A DNA stretch of 64,000 bases from Luteipulveratus halotolerans (GTDB lineage: Bacteria > Actinomycetota > Actinomycetes > Actinomycetales > Dermatophilaceae), in NCBI RefSeq assembly GCF_001247745.1, contig NZ_LAIR01000002.1, positions 1,178,001 to 1,242,000 on the forward strand, written 5' to 3'. Positions 41,905-50,470 of the stretch are shown piece after piece; position 1 is the first letter of the stretch, and each line of letters begins with the position of its first letter. A model generated the notes under the pieces. The model had not been told where the DNA came from, did not search any database, and saw only the letters and a list, made by a program, of their open reading frames with translations. A program made the position numbers and the translations under genes.

Positions 41905-43413
41905 TCACCCGCGGGTGTGCGTCACCGGGCACATCGCCTCGGCCACGTGATCGACCGGGCAGGCGTCGCCCTCGGCGGCGGCGCTGTCAGGCGAGCGGTC
42001 GAGGATCGCCTCAGGGCTGGGCGTGCGCCGCGTCAGCGAGAGCTCCAGGCCCACCGGCATCAAGGTGAGGCGTTCGGCGATCGCGAGCTCGTACGCCGGG
42101 TCGGCCTTCATGTCGTAGCGGTGGAACAGGCGAGCGAGCACCAGCACGGCCTCATGAAGGGTGAACTGCCTTCCGATGCAAGCGCGTTCGCCGACGCCGA
42201 ACGGGAAGTACGTGTGTGCCGGCCGCGCACGGACGTTGGCCGGGAGGAAGTGGTCGGGGTCGTACGACTCGGCCTGCTCGCCCCAGACCGCCGGGTCGCG
42301 ATGGATCTTGGGGATGAGCACCGTGGCCCAGTCGTCGGGGCCCATCGGGTAGCGGCCACCGACGACGGTCGACGTCCTCGGGCCACGGGTGAACGCCGGT
42401 GCGGTCGGCCACAGCCGCAGCGCCTCGTCGAGGCAGCGGCGCAGGTAGCGGAACTTGGCGACCTGCTCGAACGCCGGCTCGGCGTCAGGGTCCGCGCCCA
42501 GGACGGCGTCGGTCTCGGCCTGTGCCTTGGCAACCACCGAGGGGTCTCGCGTCATGTAGTGGAGCGCGAAAGACAAGGCGCCAGAGGTGGTTTCGTGGCC
42601 GGCGACCAGGAACGTGTTGATCTGGTAGCGGATGTTGAGCGGGTCGAGCTTGTCGCCGGACTCCTCGTGCGCCGAGTGGAGCATGAGCCCGAGCAGGTCG
42701 TGGGTCGAGGTGTCGCCGCTGGCGATGCGTGCCCCGATGATGTCGTCCAGCATCCCGTCGACGAACGAGCGGTGCTTGTCGAACTCCTTGGCACCCCGCC
42801 GCAGGAGCAGCCGGCCACCGGGCACCGCTGAGAGCGCGCCGCGGCGCTGACCACGACGCAGGGACTCGACCATCGCCGTCACGAACGGGTGCTGCTCGTC
42901 GGTCGTGAACGAGTCGAAGGACGTGCTGAACGACGTCCGCCCGATGGTCTCGAGCGTCATCTTGGTGAGGGCGGGGGAGACGTCGACCGGCCCGGAAGCG
43001 TTGTCCCACAACGAGATCAGCTCGGAGCACACGTCGTTCATGACGCCGTGGTAGCTCTGCATCGCAGAGCGGGTGAACGCCGGCTTGAGCAGGTCGTGCG
43101 CCAGGCTCCAGCTCGGCTCGTCGGAGTAGGCGGTGAAGAGCCCGTCGCCGGCGGTCTCGCGCAGCGCCGCCAGCCCGGGCGGCAGCTTCTTCTCGAAGCG
43201 CTTCTCGTCGCACAGCTCGCGCGCCAGCTCGGTGTCCTGGACGAACACCATCTTCTGGCGCCCGAGGCGGATCTCGAAGACCGGTCCGAGGTCGTCCGCG
43301 GCGGCCATGAGGTTCTGGAACGGCTTCGGCGGGCGTACGGCGAGCAGGTCGCCGATGACCGGTCGGCGTCCGGGTGGGTGTGGCAGGTCGATGTGCGGCC
43401 AGTTCGGGGCCAT
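41905..43413 (-). CDS. Cytochrome P450, CYP102 (BM3) heme-domain type
   Basis: A 502-residue P450. The I-helix motif AGHETTSG is at 271-278, the ExxR pair is E330-R333 and the heme ligand is C412 in FPFGVGERACIGRQF. It is closest in pattern to the heme half of BM3-type fatty-acid hydroxylases but ends without the reductase half; the tail instead carries two CPVxH motifs (C485 and C495), which resemble heme-regulatory Cys-Pro motifs. No ferredoxin or reductase gene is near. A GAGGAG site precedes the ATG at 43413, and a palindrome lies upstream. Confidence 0.92.
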   Translation of the reverse strand: MAPNWPHIDLPHPPGRRPVIGDLLAVRPPKPFQNLMAAADDLGPVFEIRLGRQKMVFVQDTELARELCDEKRFEKKLPPGLAALRETAGDGLFTAYSDEPSWSLAHDLLKPAFTRSAMQSYHGVMNDVCSELISLWDNASGPVDVSPALTKMTLETIGRTSFSTSFDSFTTDEQHPFVTAMVESLRRGQRRGALSAVPGGRLLLRRGAKEFDKHRSFVDGMLDDIIGARIASGDTSTHDLLGLMLHSAHEESGDKLDPLNIRYQINTFLVAGHETTSGALSFALHYMTRDPSVVAKAQAETDAVLGADPDAEPAFEQVAKFRYLRRCLDEALRLWPTAPAFTRGPRTSTVVGGRYPMGPDDWATVLIPKIHRDPAVWGEQAESYDPDHFLPANVRARPAHTYFPFGVGERACIGRQFTLHEAVLVLARLFHRYDMKADPAYELAIAERLTLMPVGLELSLTRRTPSPEAILDRSPDSAAAEGDACPVDHVAEAMCPVTHTRG

Positions 43414-43432
43414 GTGACTCTCCTCACGTCTA

Positions 43433-43444
43433 CTACAGATGTAG
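43433..43444. promoter_or_regulatory. Palindrome upstream of the P450 gene
   Basis: CTACAGATGTAG is a perfect inverted repeat (CTACA, two bases, TGTAG) about 20 bases before the P450 start, in the place where a repressor of BM3-like genes would bind. No regulator gene is adjacent. Confidence 0.5.
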
Positions 43445-43505
43445 AGGCTAGACCCTGTGGACAGCGGATGGGGCGGTCCCGCGAATTCGAGCACGCTGTG
43501 CCGTC

Positions 43506-43934
43506 ATGACCACTCACGAGCGCCCTGAGCGCTGGGCCGCGGAGTCGCTGGCCCGACCCGACCGCGCGACCGCGCTTCTCGACGACCTCCTGACCGACGC
43601 GGACCGTGAACGAGGCAGCATCACGCTGCTCCTGTGCGACCGTGACGGCCTGCTGCTCGAGCCGCTCGCACTCAGCCTCGGTGACGACGACCGCAGCGCA
43701 GAGGCCGACAGCATGCTCGCGCGACTGACGGGTGTGTTCGAGGCAGCGCGCGCTTCGTCGCTCGTGATGGCGGTGGTCCGTCCGGGCTACAGCGCGGTCA
43801 CCGATGCCGACCGCAGGTGGCACCAGGCGGTCATCGACCTGACCAGCAGCGGACCCGTACGACTGCTCGGCACCTACGTCGTGACGCGCTCGGACGTCGT
43901 ACGGCTGCCCGACCCGCTGCCGTGCAGCGCCTAG
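43506..43934 (+). CDS. Hypothetical protein with degenerate JAB/RadC-like appearance
   Basis: A 142-residue protein of unknown function. The half from about residue 80 reads SLVMAVVRPGYSAVTDADRRWHQAV, then LLGTYVVTRSDVVRL, which recalls the order of elements in RadC-type JAB domains, but the H-x-H and downstream aspartate that bind zinc are missing. It may be a non-catalytic relative, or the likeness may be chance. Its TAG stop shares the bases CTAG with the stop of the next, convergent gene. No ribosome site or -10 box stood out. Confidence 0.5.
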   Translation: MTTHERPERWAAESLARPDRATALLDDLLTDADRERGSITLLLCDRDGLLLEPLALSLGDDDRSAEADSMLARLTGVFEAARASSLVMAVVRPGYSAVTDADRRWHQAVIDLTSSGPVRLLGTYVVTRSDVVRLPDPLPCSA

Positions 43935-44611
43935 TCGCCGGACTCGGCGAGCTCCATGCCCTGGTACGGCAGCTCGTAGACGATCGGTCCGACCACGATG
44001 CGCTGGTCGGAGGACAGGTGCGGTCGTACCGGCAGCCCGTGCTCGCGCAGGATCGCCGCGACATCGCGTCCGATCTCGTCCGGCGTGCTGCCGGCCTCGG
44101 CGAAGATGCCGTAGCCGATGGCGAGCTGGCCGTTCATGATCATCTCGTCGGTGTCGACGGCGTGCGCGAAGCAGTAGCCGCGCACAGCGACGCCGTGCTC
44201 GACCAGCTCCCGTGCCGAGTCGCTGATGTCCTCGAGCGCTGTCTGGGTGTCGCCGGCCTCGGCGAAGGAGTAGACGATGCCCGCGACGGTCATGGCGTGG
44301 AACGCGTCGAGCAGGGCGATCGCCTGCGGTGACGCGGCGGTCACCTGCGCGTTGTGGTCCCTGATGATCAGGTCGACCAGGTGCTCGACCTCGGCGGCCG
44401 ACATGTCGGGCTCGGGGAAGTAGGCACCCATGTCCTGGCCGATCTCCACGAAGCCGCTCACGAGGGCGTCTCGAGTGTCGACGCCGGTCGCCACCTTCAG
44501 CGCGATCGCACCCGCGAACGTCACCGTGTCGGGAGGGAACGCCCCGTTGAAGTAGCCACCACGAGAAGCCTGTCCGTCCACTTCCCACACTCCGTCATAC
44601 TCGCCAGTCAC
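43931..44611 (-). CDS. Hypothetical protein, DUF6891-like C-terminus
   Basis: A 226-residue soluble protein. The N-terminal half is helical with no recognised motif. The C-terminal third, RGYCFAHAVDTDEMIMNGQL, then AIGYGIFAEAGSTPDEIGRD, then RIVVGPIVYELP, resembles the DUF6891 type, whose role is unknown. I chose GTG 44611; the frame extends to 44662 but the extra residues are basic and lack support. It is divergent from the McrB-like gene with 65 bases between starts, so a shared control region is possible. Confidence 0.5.
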   Translation of the reverse strand: MTGEYDGVWEVDGQASRGGYFNGAFPPDTVTFAGAIALKVATGVDTRDALVSGFVEIGQDMGAYFPEPDMSAAEVEHLVDLIIRDHNAQVTAASPQAIALLDAFHAMTVAGIVYSFAEAGDTQTALEDISDSARELVEHGVAVRGYCFAHAVDTDEMIMNGQLAIGYGIFAEAGSTPDEIGRDVAAILREHGLPVRPHLSSDQRIVVGPIVYELPYQGMELAESGD

Positions 44612-44676
44612 ATCGCCTACGCTGGTGAGCCTAGGCGAACGTCCCCTTTCTTTGAGTTCCATCGGAGTGCAACGCT

Positions 44677-47600
44677 GTGGCCCTGGCCGACATCACGCGA
44701 GACGACGTGCTCGCAGCCATCACCGAGTTCGACGCCCAGGGCCGAGGCGCCTTCTTGGAGTCCTACGGTTTCAGCCCCACCGATGAGCACCTGCTCGTCC
44801 ATGAGGGACGCCCGTACGACGTCCCCGCGCTGACCGCGGCGGCGCACGGTTTTGCCCGGCCCGAGTTCGGTGCGCTCACCCCGTTGTCGATGCCGCACGA
44901 CCTGAGCGCTGTCACCGGCCATCTGCACGACCTCGGGTTCCAGGTCAAGAGCACCCACCACGCGCCGCGCCCCAACCCGCAGCGCCAGCTGGACATCAAG
45001 CGGTGGCGGTCGACGTACGAGCTGGTCTGCGAGACCGTGAAGGCCGACCCGTCCGCGCAGACCCTCCTGCAGCAGAGCGAGAACCACCGCGCCGAGCGTG
45101 ACGAGGAGGCGCGGGCTCTGCTGAAGGAGCTCGCCCTGTCGCGCGACGTCCACGCGTTCGTCGAGCAGGCGTCGGTGTGGTCCCGGCGCCCGGGCCCTTA
45201 CTCCGCGCTCAGCCAGACCGCACCGACCTGGCTCGGGCAGCTCATGGCGCACACCTCGGGCCGCGAGCGCGATCTCGCCGACCTGCTGGTCGACGTAACC
45301 CTCACGCCCGAGGACGATGAGCAGGCGGCGACCCGCATCCGGGCCGTCCAGGAGTTCATCGGCTCCGGCGGTCCCGACGCCTCGCGCATCCCGACGGTAC
45401 TGTCGGTGTTCTGGTCGACCGACGGCGGCTCGACCTGGCCGGCCCTGTGGCCCCAGGGCGCCGACACCTTCCAGACGTTGGGCTGGATGGGCCGCCACCT
45501 GACCCACGCCGAGCGCTACGTCGCCTACGCCGAGCTGTGCCACTCGCTCGAGCCCGACGACCCGCGCCGGGTCGAGTGGGTGGTCGGCTATCTCGCGTCC
45601 CGTCAGCCCTTCTTCGGTCTCGGTACGGGCCTGCCCGCCATCTGCGAGGAGGCCGGGTCGCTGTTCATGGACTTCCACCCCGGCACGGGCTACCCGAGCC
45701 CGGGTGAGGAGGCTCGCGCGGCCGGCCTGGCGCTGCAGCTGCGCGGTGCGGCCACGCTGTCGGTGCGTTCGCTGCTCGGCCCGCTGGCCGAGGCGACCGG
45801 ACTGCGGCTGCACGAGACCAACCTGCAGGCCCGCACCGGCATCTCCAAGGACGCCCCGTACCGCGTCGACGCCCACGCCACCTGGGCACTGCCGGGTGGT
45901 ACGAGCGCGCCCGGCTTCCGCATGTGGATCACCCGGTCCGGGGTCGCCGTCGGCCTGCACTCCGGGTGGGACGGCCAGGGCAGCGCGCAGCGGCACGAGG
46001 AGATCGGCCGTCGCGTCGAGCGCTTCCTGCCCGAGGACATGACGTTCCTGACGATCCGGCCCGTGACGTCGGCCGATCGTGTGCACCCGGCCGAGCGCAC
46101 CTACCCGGGTGGCGACATCTTCGTCGGTCGCTGGTGGGCCCACCCCGATGCGCTGGGCCGTGCCGACTTCGCCGACGACATCATCGAGACCGTCAAGGCC
46201 CTGGCGCCCCTGGTCGAGGTGATGAGCGGCAAGGAGCCCACCCCGACCGGGCCGCTCGACCTCGACCTGCTCGCCCAACTCGAGCGCTTCGTCGCCGAGC
46301 GTCCCTACCCGTCCGAGCGCGACACCTGGCACTCCGAGCAGCGACGCGCCCTGGCTGCGGCGCTCGAGCCGGCGGCGCTCGACGCGTTCGACCTGGTCGC
46401 GTTCCGCCGCCTGCTCAACGGGCGCGCCTACGGGCACCCCGGCTCCAACTCTGTCTTCAACGCCCGGCTGGCCGCGATGGACGCCGCCGAGCTCGACCAC
46501 CTCGCGGTCCACCTCAAGCAGCTGCTGTGGGGCGAGGACGCCGATGACCGTGACCGCGTCGAGGCGATCCTCGGTGAGGGAGGGGTCCCCGGCCTGAGCG
46601 AGGCCGTGGTCATGAAGCTCCTCGCCGTCACCCAGCCGGGCCGCTACCTGCCGATCTACTCCCTCGGCGGCGCCGACGGCAAGATCGCGCTCGCCCGCGT
46701 CCTCGGCGTCGAGCTGCCCGAGGCCGAGGGCCAGTCGCGCGCCAAGCAGCACCTGATCGCCAACGACCGGCTGCGCGCTCGGCTCGAGCCGCTGCTGCCG
46801 GGCGACCCGTGGGGCCAGGCGCAGTTCGCGCTGTGGCTGCTGCGCAAGGGCGAGCCGGCCGCCGACCCCGAGCGCGACCTCATCGCCGAGGCGGCCGGAG
46901 AGCTCCTCGTCGACGAGGACTTCCTGCGTGGGGTCCACGGTCTGCTCGAGGACAAGAAGCAGATCATCTTCTACGGCCCTCCCGGCACCGGTAAGACCTA
47001 CCTCGCTCAGCGGCTCGCCGCTGCGCTGCAGCCCGACTCCACCAAGCGTGCGGTCGTGCAGTTCCACCCGTCGACCTCGTACGAAGACTTCTTCGAGGGC
47101 TTCCGGCCGCGCCTGGACGCCGGTGGTCAGATGGTCTACGAGCTGCGCAAGGGTCCGTTGGCGCTGCTCGTCGAGGCGGCCGAGGCCGACCCGACGACGC
47201 CGCACATCATGCTGATCGACGAGATCAACCGCGCCAACCTGCCGCGGGTGTTCGGTGAGCTGCTGTTCCTGCTCGAGTACCGCTCGCAGAGCGTCATGAC
47301 CTCCTACCGTCCCGACGAGGGCTTCGAGCTGCCGCCCAACCTCTACTTCATCGGCACCATGAACACCGCCGACCGCTCGATCGCCCTGGTCGACGCGGCG
47401 TTGCGTCGCCGGTTCCACTTCGTGCCGTTCATGCCGCACGAGGGTCCGATGGAGGGCCTGCTCGGCCGCTGGCTCGCGCGTCACGGCGGGCCGGTCTGGG
47501 TCTCGGGTGTCGTCGACCGCGTCAACGCCGAGCTGCGCCAGGCACTGCGTGGCCCGCACCTGCAGATCGGCCACAGCCACTTCATGAGCGAGGGTCTGGA

Positions 47601-47772
47601 TGACGAGGCGCTGCAGCGCATCTGGACCTACAGCGTCTACCCGTTCATCGAGGACCAGTTCTACGGTCGCGAGGACCTGCTGCGGACGTTCACCTGGCAG
47701 GCGGTGCGCGAGCGGCATGCCGAGAGTGCGCAGGCCGAGGTCGGCGCGCTGCCGCCGTCACGCAAGCGCTGA
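44677..47772 (+). CDS. McrB-like AAA+ protein with ScoMcrA-type head domain
   Basis: A 1031-residue protein. Residues 1-85 (DITRDDVLAAITEFDAQGRG, then FLESYGF, then LVHEGRPYDVPALTAAAHG) match the head domain found on ScoMcrA and related actinobacterial type IV restriction proteins. The middle 600 residues are unassigned and may recognise modified DNA. The C-terminus is an McrB-type AAA+ motor: GPPGTGKT at 767-774, LIDEINRANLP with D848-E849, and MNTADRS at 895-901. McrB uses GTP to move along DNA and drive the McrC nuclease. The McrC gene follows 9 bases later. The high GC matches the chromosome. Confidence 0.88.
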   Translation: MALADITRDDVLAAITEFDAQGRGAFLESYGFSPTDEHLLVHEGRPYDVPALTAAAHGFARPEFGALTPLSMPHDLSAVTGHLHDLGFQVKSTHHAPRPNPQRQLDIKRWRSTYELVCETVKADPSAQTLLQQSENHRAERDEEARALLKELALSRDVHAFVEQASVWSRRPGPYSALSQTAPTWLGQLMAHTSGRERDLADLLVDVTLTPEDDEQAATRIRAVQEFIGSGGPDASRIPTVLSVFWSTDGGSTWPALWPQGADTFQTLGWMGRHLTHAERYVAYAELCHSLEPDDPRRVEWVVGYLASRQPFFGLGTGLPAICEEAGSLFMDFHPGTGYPSPGEEARAAGLALQLRGAATLSVRSLLGPLAEATGLRLHETNLQARTGISKDAPYRVDAHATWALPGGTSAPGFRMWITRSGVAVGLHSGWDGQGSAQRHEEIGRRVERFLPEDMTFLTIRPVTSADRVHPAERTYPGGDIFVGRWWAHPDALGRADFADDIIETVKALAPLVEVMSGKEPTPTGPLDLDLLAQLERFVAERPYPSERDTWHSEQRRALAAALEPAALDAFDLVAFRRLLNGRAYGHPGSNSVFNARLAAMDAAELDHLAVHLKQLLWGEDADDRDRVEAILGEGGVPGLSEAVVMKLLAVTQPGRYLPIYSLGGADGKIALARVLGVELPEAEGQSRAKQHLIANDRLRARLEPLLPGDPWGQAQFALWLLRKGEPAADPERDLIAEAAGELLVDEDFLRGVHGLLEDKKQIIFYGPPGTGKTYLAQRLAAALQPDSTKRAVVQFHPSTSYEDFFEGFRPRLDAGGQMVYELRKGPLALLVEAAEADPTTPHIMLIDEINRANLPRVFGELLFLLEYRSQSVMTSYRPDEGFELPPNLYFIGTMNTADRSIALVDAALRRRFHFVPFMPHEGPMEGLLGRWLARHGGPVWVSGVVDRVNAELRQALRGPHLQIGHSHFMSEGLDDEALQRIWTYSVYPFIEDQFYGREDLLRTFTWQAVRERHAESAQAEVGALPPSRKR

Positions 47773-47781
47773 GGTCCGCTC

Positions 47782-48990
47782 GTGGACGCCATGGACGTGG
47801 ACCTCGCCGAGCACAGCGAGTCGCCGCCGGTCCGTCTGCCGCGGGCGGCCCGTAAGTCCTTGATGTCAGTCGCGCAGGGACGGGTCGACATCCGCGCCAC
47901 GGCCGACCCCGACCGGGTGGTGCTGGTGACCGGGTCCTGGGTCGGGGCGATCTCCGTCCCAGGCCTGACCGTGCGCATCCGGCCGTCGGCGCCGATGGAG
48001 AACCTCTTCACGATGTTCTCCGCCGGCATCCCGGGCGAGGGCTGGGGGAGTGACCAGATCGGCTGGTCCTCCGACGCCGACCTCGTCGACGGCGTCGCGG
48101 CGTTCGTGCTCCTCTCGATCGACGAGGCGACGCGCCGTGGTCTGCTGCACGGCTACGTCACGGTCGAGGAAGACCTCAACCTCATCCGTGGCCGGCTGCT
48201 CGTCGAGAAGCTGGCGACCCGTCCGTGGCAGATCGCCGAGCCGCCCTGCCGCTACGACGACTTCACGGCCAACATCCCCGAGAACCAGCTGCTGCGCTGC
48301 GCCGTACGCCAGGTGCTCACCTGGCCCTCGCTGCCGCCGGTCGTACGCCGGGACGGCCTGCGCCTGCTCGCGCGGTTCGACGGCGTCGCCGACACCGACG
48401 CGAGCACGCACCGTGACCGCATCCCGATCACTCGGCTCAACGAGCACTACGGCCCGGCGATGGACCTGTCGCGGATGGCGCTGGACGGAGTCGCGATCCG
48501 GCACATGGAGGGCGAGCAGAGCGCCCACACCTTCCTCGTCGACATGGACGACCTGTTCCGCCGGTGGGTCACGGTCGAGCTCAGCCAACGGCTGTGGCCC
48601 GAGATCGCGGTCGACGAGCAGCCCGAGCACAGCCTCGACGTGCACGACCAGCTGCAGTTCACGCCCGACATGCTGCTGCGCAGCGGCTCGCGTGCGGTGC
48701 TCGTGGGCGACGTGGTCTATCACCTCGGGTCGACCGAGTCCGGGCCGAGCACCGACTACTTCCCGCTGCTGACCTATGCCTCGGCCCTCGGGCTGGGCGC
48801 GGGCATGCTCGTCTACGCCCAGGCGGACGAGCCGCCGGCACCGGAGATGGTGGTGCGCAGCATCGGCACGCGTCTGATCAGCGTGCCGCTGCGGCTGAGC
48901 GTGCCGCCGGCGCGCCTCGCCGGTTCGCTCGACACGCTCGCCGAGCTCGTCCGCGCGGTCGCGGTCGGTGCCCTCGCACCCGCCCGCTGA
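47782..48990 (+). CDS. McrC family protein with altered nuclease motif
   Basis: A 402-residue McrC homologue. The family hallmark FTANIPENQLLRCA is present near 160-175, and the C-terminal nuclease fold is recognisable from FTPDMLL (D296) through STDYFPLLTYASAL. The PD-(D/E)xK core, normally a D-x-K-Y, reads D310-V311-V312-Y313: the catalytic lysine is replaced by valine, and no lysine lies nearby. If the DNA is correct, the protein probably cannot cut DNA in the usual way. GTG 47782 and ATG 47791 are possible starts. It is cotranscribed with the McrB-like gene. Confidence 0.85.
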   Translation: MDAMDVDLAEHSESPPVRLPRAARKSLMSVAQGRVDIRATADPDRVVLVTGSWVGAISVPGLTVRIRPSAPMENLFTMFSAGIPGEGWGSDQIGWSSDADLVDGVAAFVLLSIDEATRRGLLHGYVTVEEDLNLIRGRLLVEKLATRPWQIAEPPCRYDDFTANIPENQLLRCAVRQVLTWPSLPPVVRRDGLRLLARFDGVADTDASTHRDRIPITRLNEHYGPAMDLSRMALDGVAIRHMEGEQSAHTFLVDMDDLFRRWVTVELSQRLWPEIAVDEQPEHSLDVHDQLQFTPDMLLRSGSRAVLVGDVVYHLGSTESGPSTDYFPLLTYASALGLGAGMLVYAQADEPPAPEMVVRSIGTRLISVPLRLSVPPARLAGSLDTLAELVRAVAVGALAPAR

Positions 48991-49011
48991 CCGGTCGGCA
49001 TACTGAGCAGC

Positions 49012-49545
49012 GTGTTCCGCAACCTCGGCCTCATCCTGGTCGCGATCGTCCTGCTGTCGATCGTCTGGTTCTTCGTCAAGGGCAAGGTCAGCCGCACGCA
49101 CGAGCAGGTGCGTGAGCGCGCGCTCGAGGGCGGCTTCGGCCGGGCGATGACCTCCGGTCCCGCGACCAAGCACCTGGCGATGATGGGCCGCACTCTCACC
49201 CTCGGCGCCGACCCGCAGCGCACGGGCGAGCTGATCGCCCATGTCGCCGGGGCCGACGACCGCGTCACGGCCGTACGACCCGAGGAGGGTGCGCTCGTCG
49301 TCGAGATCGACGGGTCACGTCCGCTCGTGCGCGCGCACCTGCGCCCTGACCGCACGGTGATCGGCGTCGACGAGATGTCGTGGGAGATGGGCTTCCCGCA
49401 GGGGGCACAGGTCTGGAACCGCGTCGTCGACGCACTCACCGAGTCAGCGGGCAAGCAGGGCATCGCCGTCTCGGAGGGCGCCCGTGAGTTCGTCCGGGCC
49501 GACCGCCCCTCCGACGGTGCGGAGGTCTGGGTCGTCCGCAGCTGA
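49012..49545 (+). CDS. Single-pass membrane protein of unknown function
   Basis: A 177-residue protein with one N-terminal transmembrane helix (about 6-22, LGLILVAIVLLSIVWFFV) and a cytoplasmic or outer part of mixed alpha/beta with RTHEQVRERALEGGFGRAM and VWNRVVDALTESAGKQ. No family was recognised. The GTG is 8 bases after CATACT (48999-49004), so it has its own leaderless promoter and is not necessarily part of the McrBC-like operon, whose stop is 21 bases upstream. Confidence 0.55.
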   Translation: MFRNLGLILVAIVLLSIVWFFVKGKVSRTHEQVRERALEGGFGRAMTSGPATKHLAMMGRTLTLGADPQRTGELIAHVAGADDRVTAVRPEEGALVVEIDGSRPLVRAHLRPDRTVIGVDEMSWEMGFPQGAQVWNRVVDALTESAGKQGIAVSEGAREFVRADRPSDGAEVWVVRS

Positions 49546-49638
49546 ATCCGCGATCGACCGGAACGACGCGGCGGGAGGCGGCGTCATACTGTCCGTCGAT
49601 CAGCGGCAGCACGACTGCCCCTCGCACCTGGAGTCATC

Positions 49639-50370
49639 ATGACCGTACGCCCACGTCTGGCAGTCGTCCCCGTCGCGCTCGCGGCCATCGTCCTGGCCGG
49701 TTGCCAGGACGAGGCGCCCACCGCGCTCCCGCCGCAGCCCAGCTCCACCTCGCCCGTCGCCGGTACTCCCACCGCTGCGCCCTCGGACCCGGCGGCTGCG
49801 CCGACCTCGGCACCCACTGAGCAGCCGGCAGCGACCGTGACGGTCACCGCAACCCCGACACCGACCGCGGCCGCACCGGCCACGCCGCCCGCGGCAGGCA
49901 CGTCGTCCGGAGTGTGCGCGAGCACCAGCACCTACGAGGGTCGGCCCGGACCGGCGGCCACGCCGATCGCGACCAAGCAGACCTTCACCGACAACGGCGG
50001 GTCCGTCGAGATGACCGTCGGGCGTCCGACCATCGACCGCACCTCGACCGGCAGCACGTACTACCCGGGCGAGGGCATGGTCTCCGCGGTGTTCCCGGTC
50101 ACGCTCAAGAACACCAGCGCCAGCTACTTCATCACGTCGTCGCTGAAGTTCACGCTCGTCGACGGCCAGCAGCGTCCCTGTAAGCGGGACACTCTCAACT
50201 ATGCGGTGCCGGACTCGCAGCAGCTCGACGTCGACAGCCTGCACGCGGGCGACTCGGTCTCGGCCAAGCTGGTGTTCGCGGTCCCTCAAGGCGCCGACCT
50301 CAGCGGCTACCAGGTGCTGTTCACCGACAACTACCCGGGTGTCGCCGACCTCGCCTGGAAAGCATCCTGA
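49639..50370 (+). CDS. Lipoprotein, tandem paralogue 1
   Basis: A 243-residue lipoprotein. The lipobox is LAGC (cysteine 24), followed by QDEAPTA and a proline/threonine/alanine linker of about 60 residues. The outer domain is a beta sandwich with a pattern like VEMTVGRPTIDRTSTGSTYY, then PGEGMVSAVFPVTLKNTSA, resembling the DUF4352-type Ig fold, with three cysteines. The gene just downstream encodes a paralogue with the same layout. Role unknown, probably a surface binding protein. Confidence 0.78.
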   Translation: MTVRPRLAVVPVALAAIVLAGCQDEAPTALPPQPSSTSPVAGTPTAAPSDPAAAPTSAPTEQPAATVTVTATPTPTAAAPATPPAAGTSSGVCASTSTYEGRPGPAATPIATKQTFTDNGGSVEMTVGRPTIDRTSTGSTYYPGEGMVSAVFPVTLKNTSASYFITSSLKFTLVDGQQRPCKRDTLNYAVPDSQQLDVDSLHAGDSVSAKLVFAVPQGADLSGYQVLFTDNYPGVADLAWKAS

Positions 50371-50470
50371 CTGAATGATCGAAGGCCGGAACCGCCCGGG
50401 GTGCCGCGCCGTCGTACCGCTAGCCTGACCGCGGCAGCCGGGGAGCTGCCACACATCACTGGAGGAGAAC

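Noticed and set aside
44617..47718. Open frame of 1033 codons antisense to the McrB-like gene
   Set aside because: No domain, biased Arg/Leu/Val composition, and the plus strand carries intact AAA+ motifs.
47782..48990. Frameshift explanation for the missing McrC lysine
   Set aside because: The reading frame stays open and family-like on both sides of the D-V-V-Y motif, so only substitution, not a shift, explains it.
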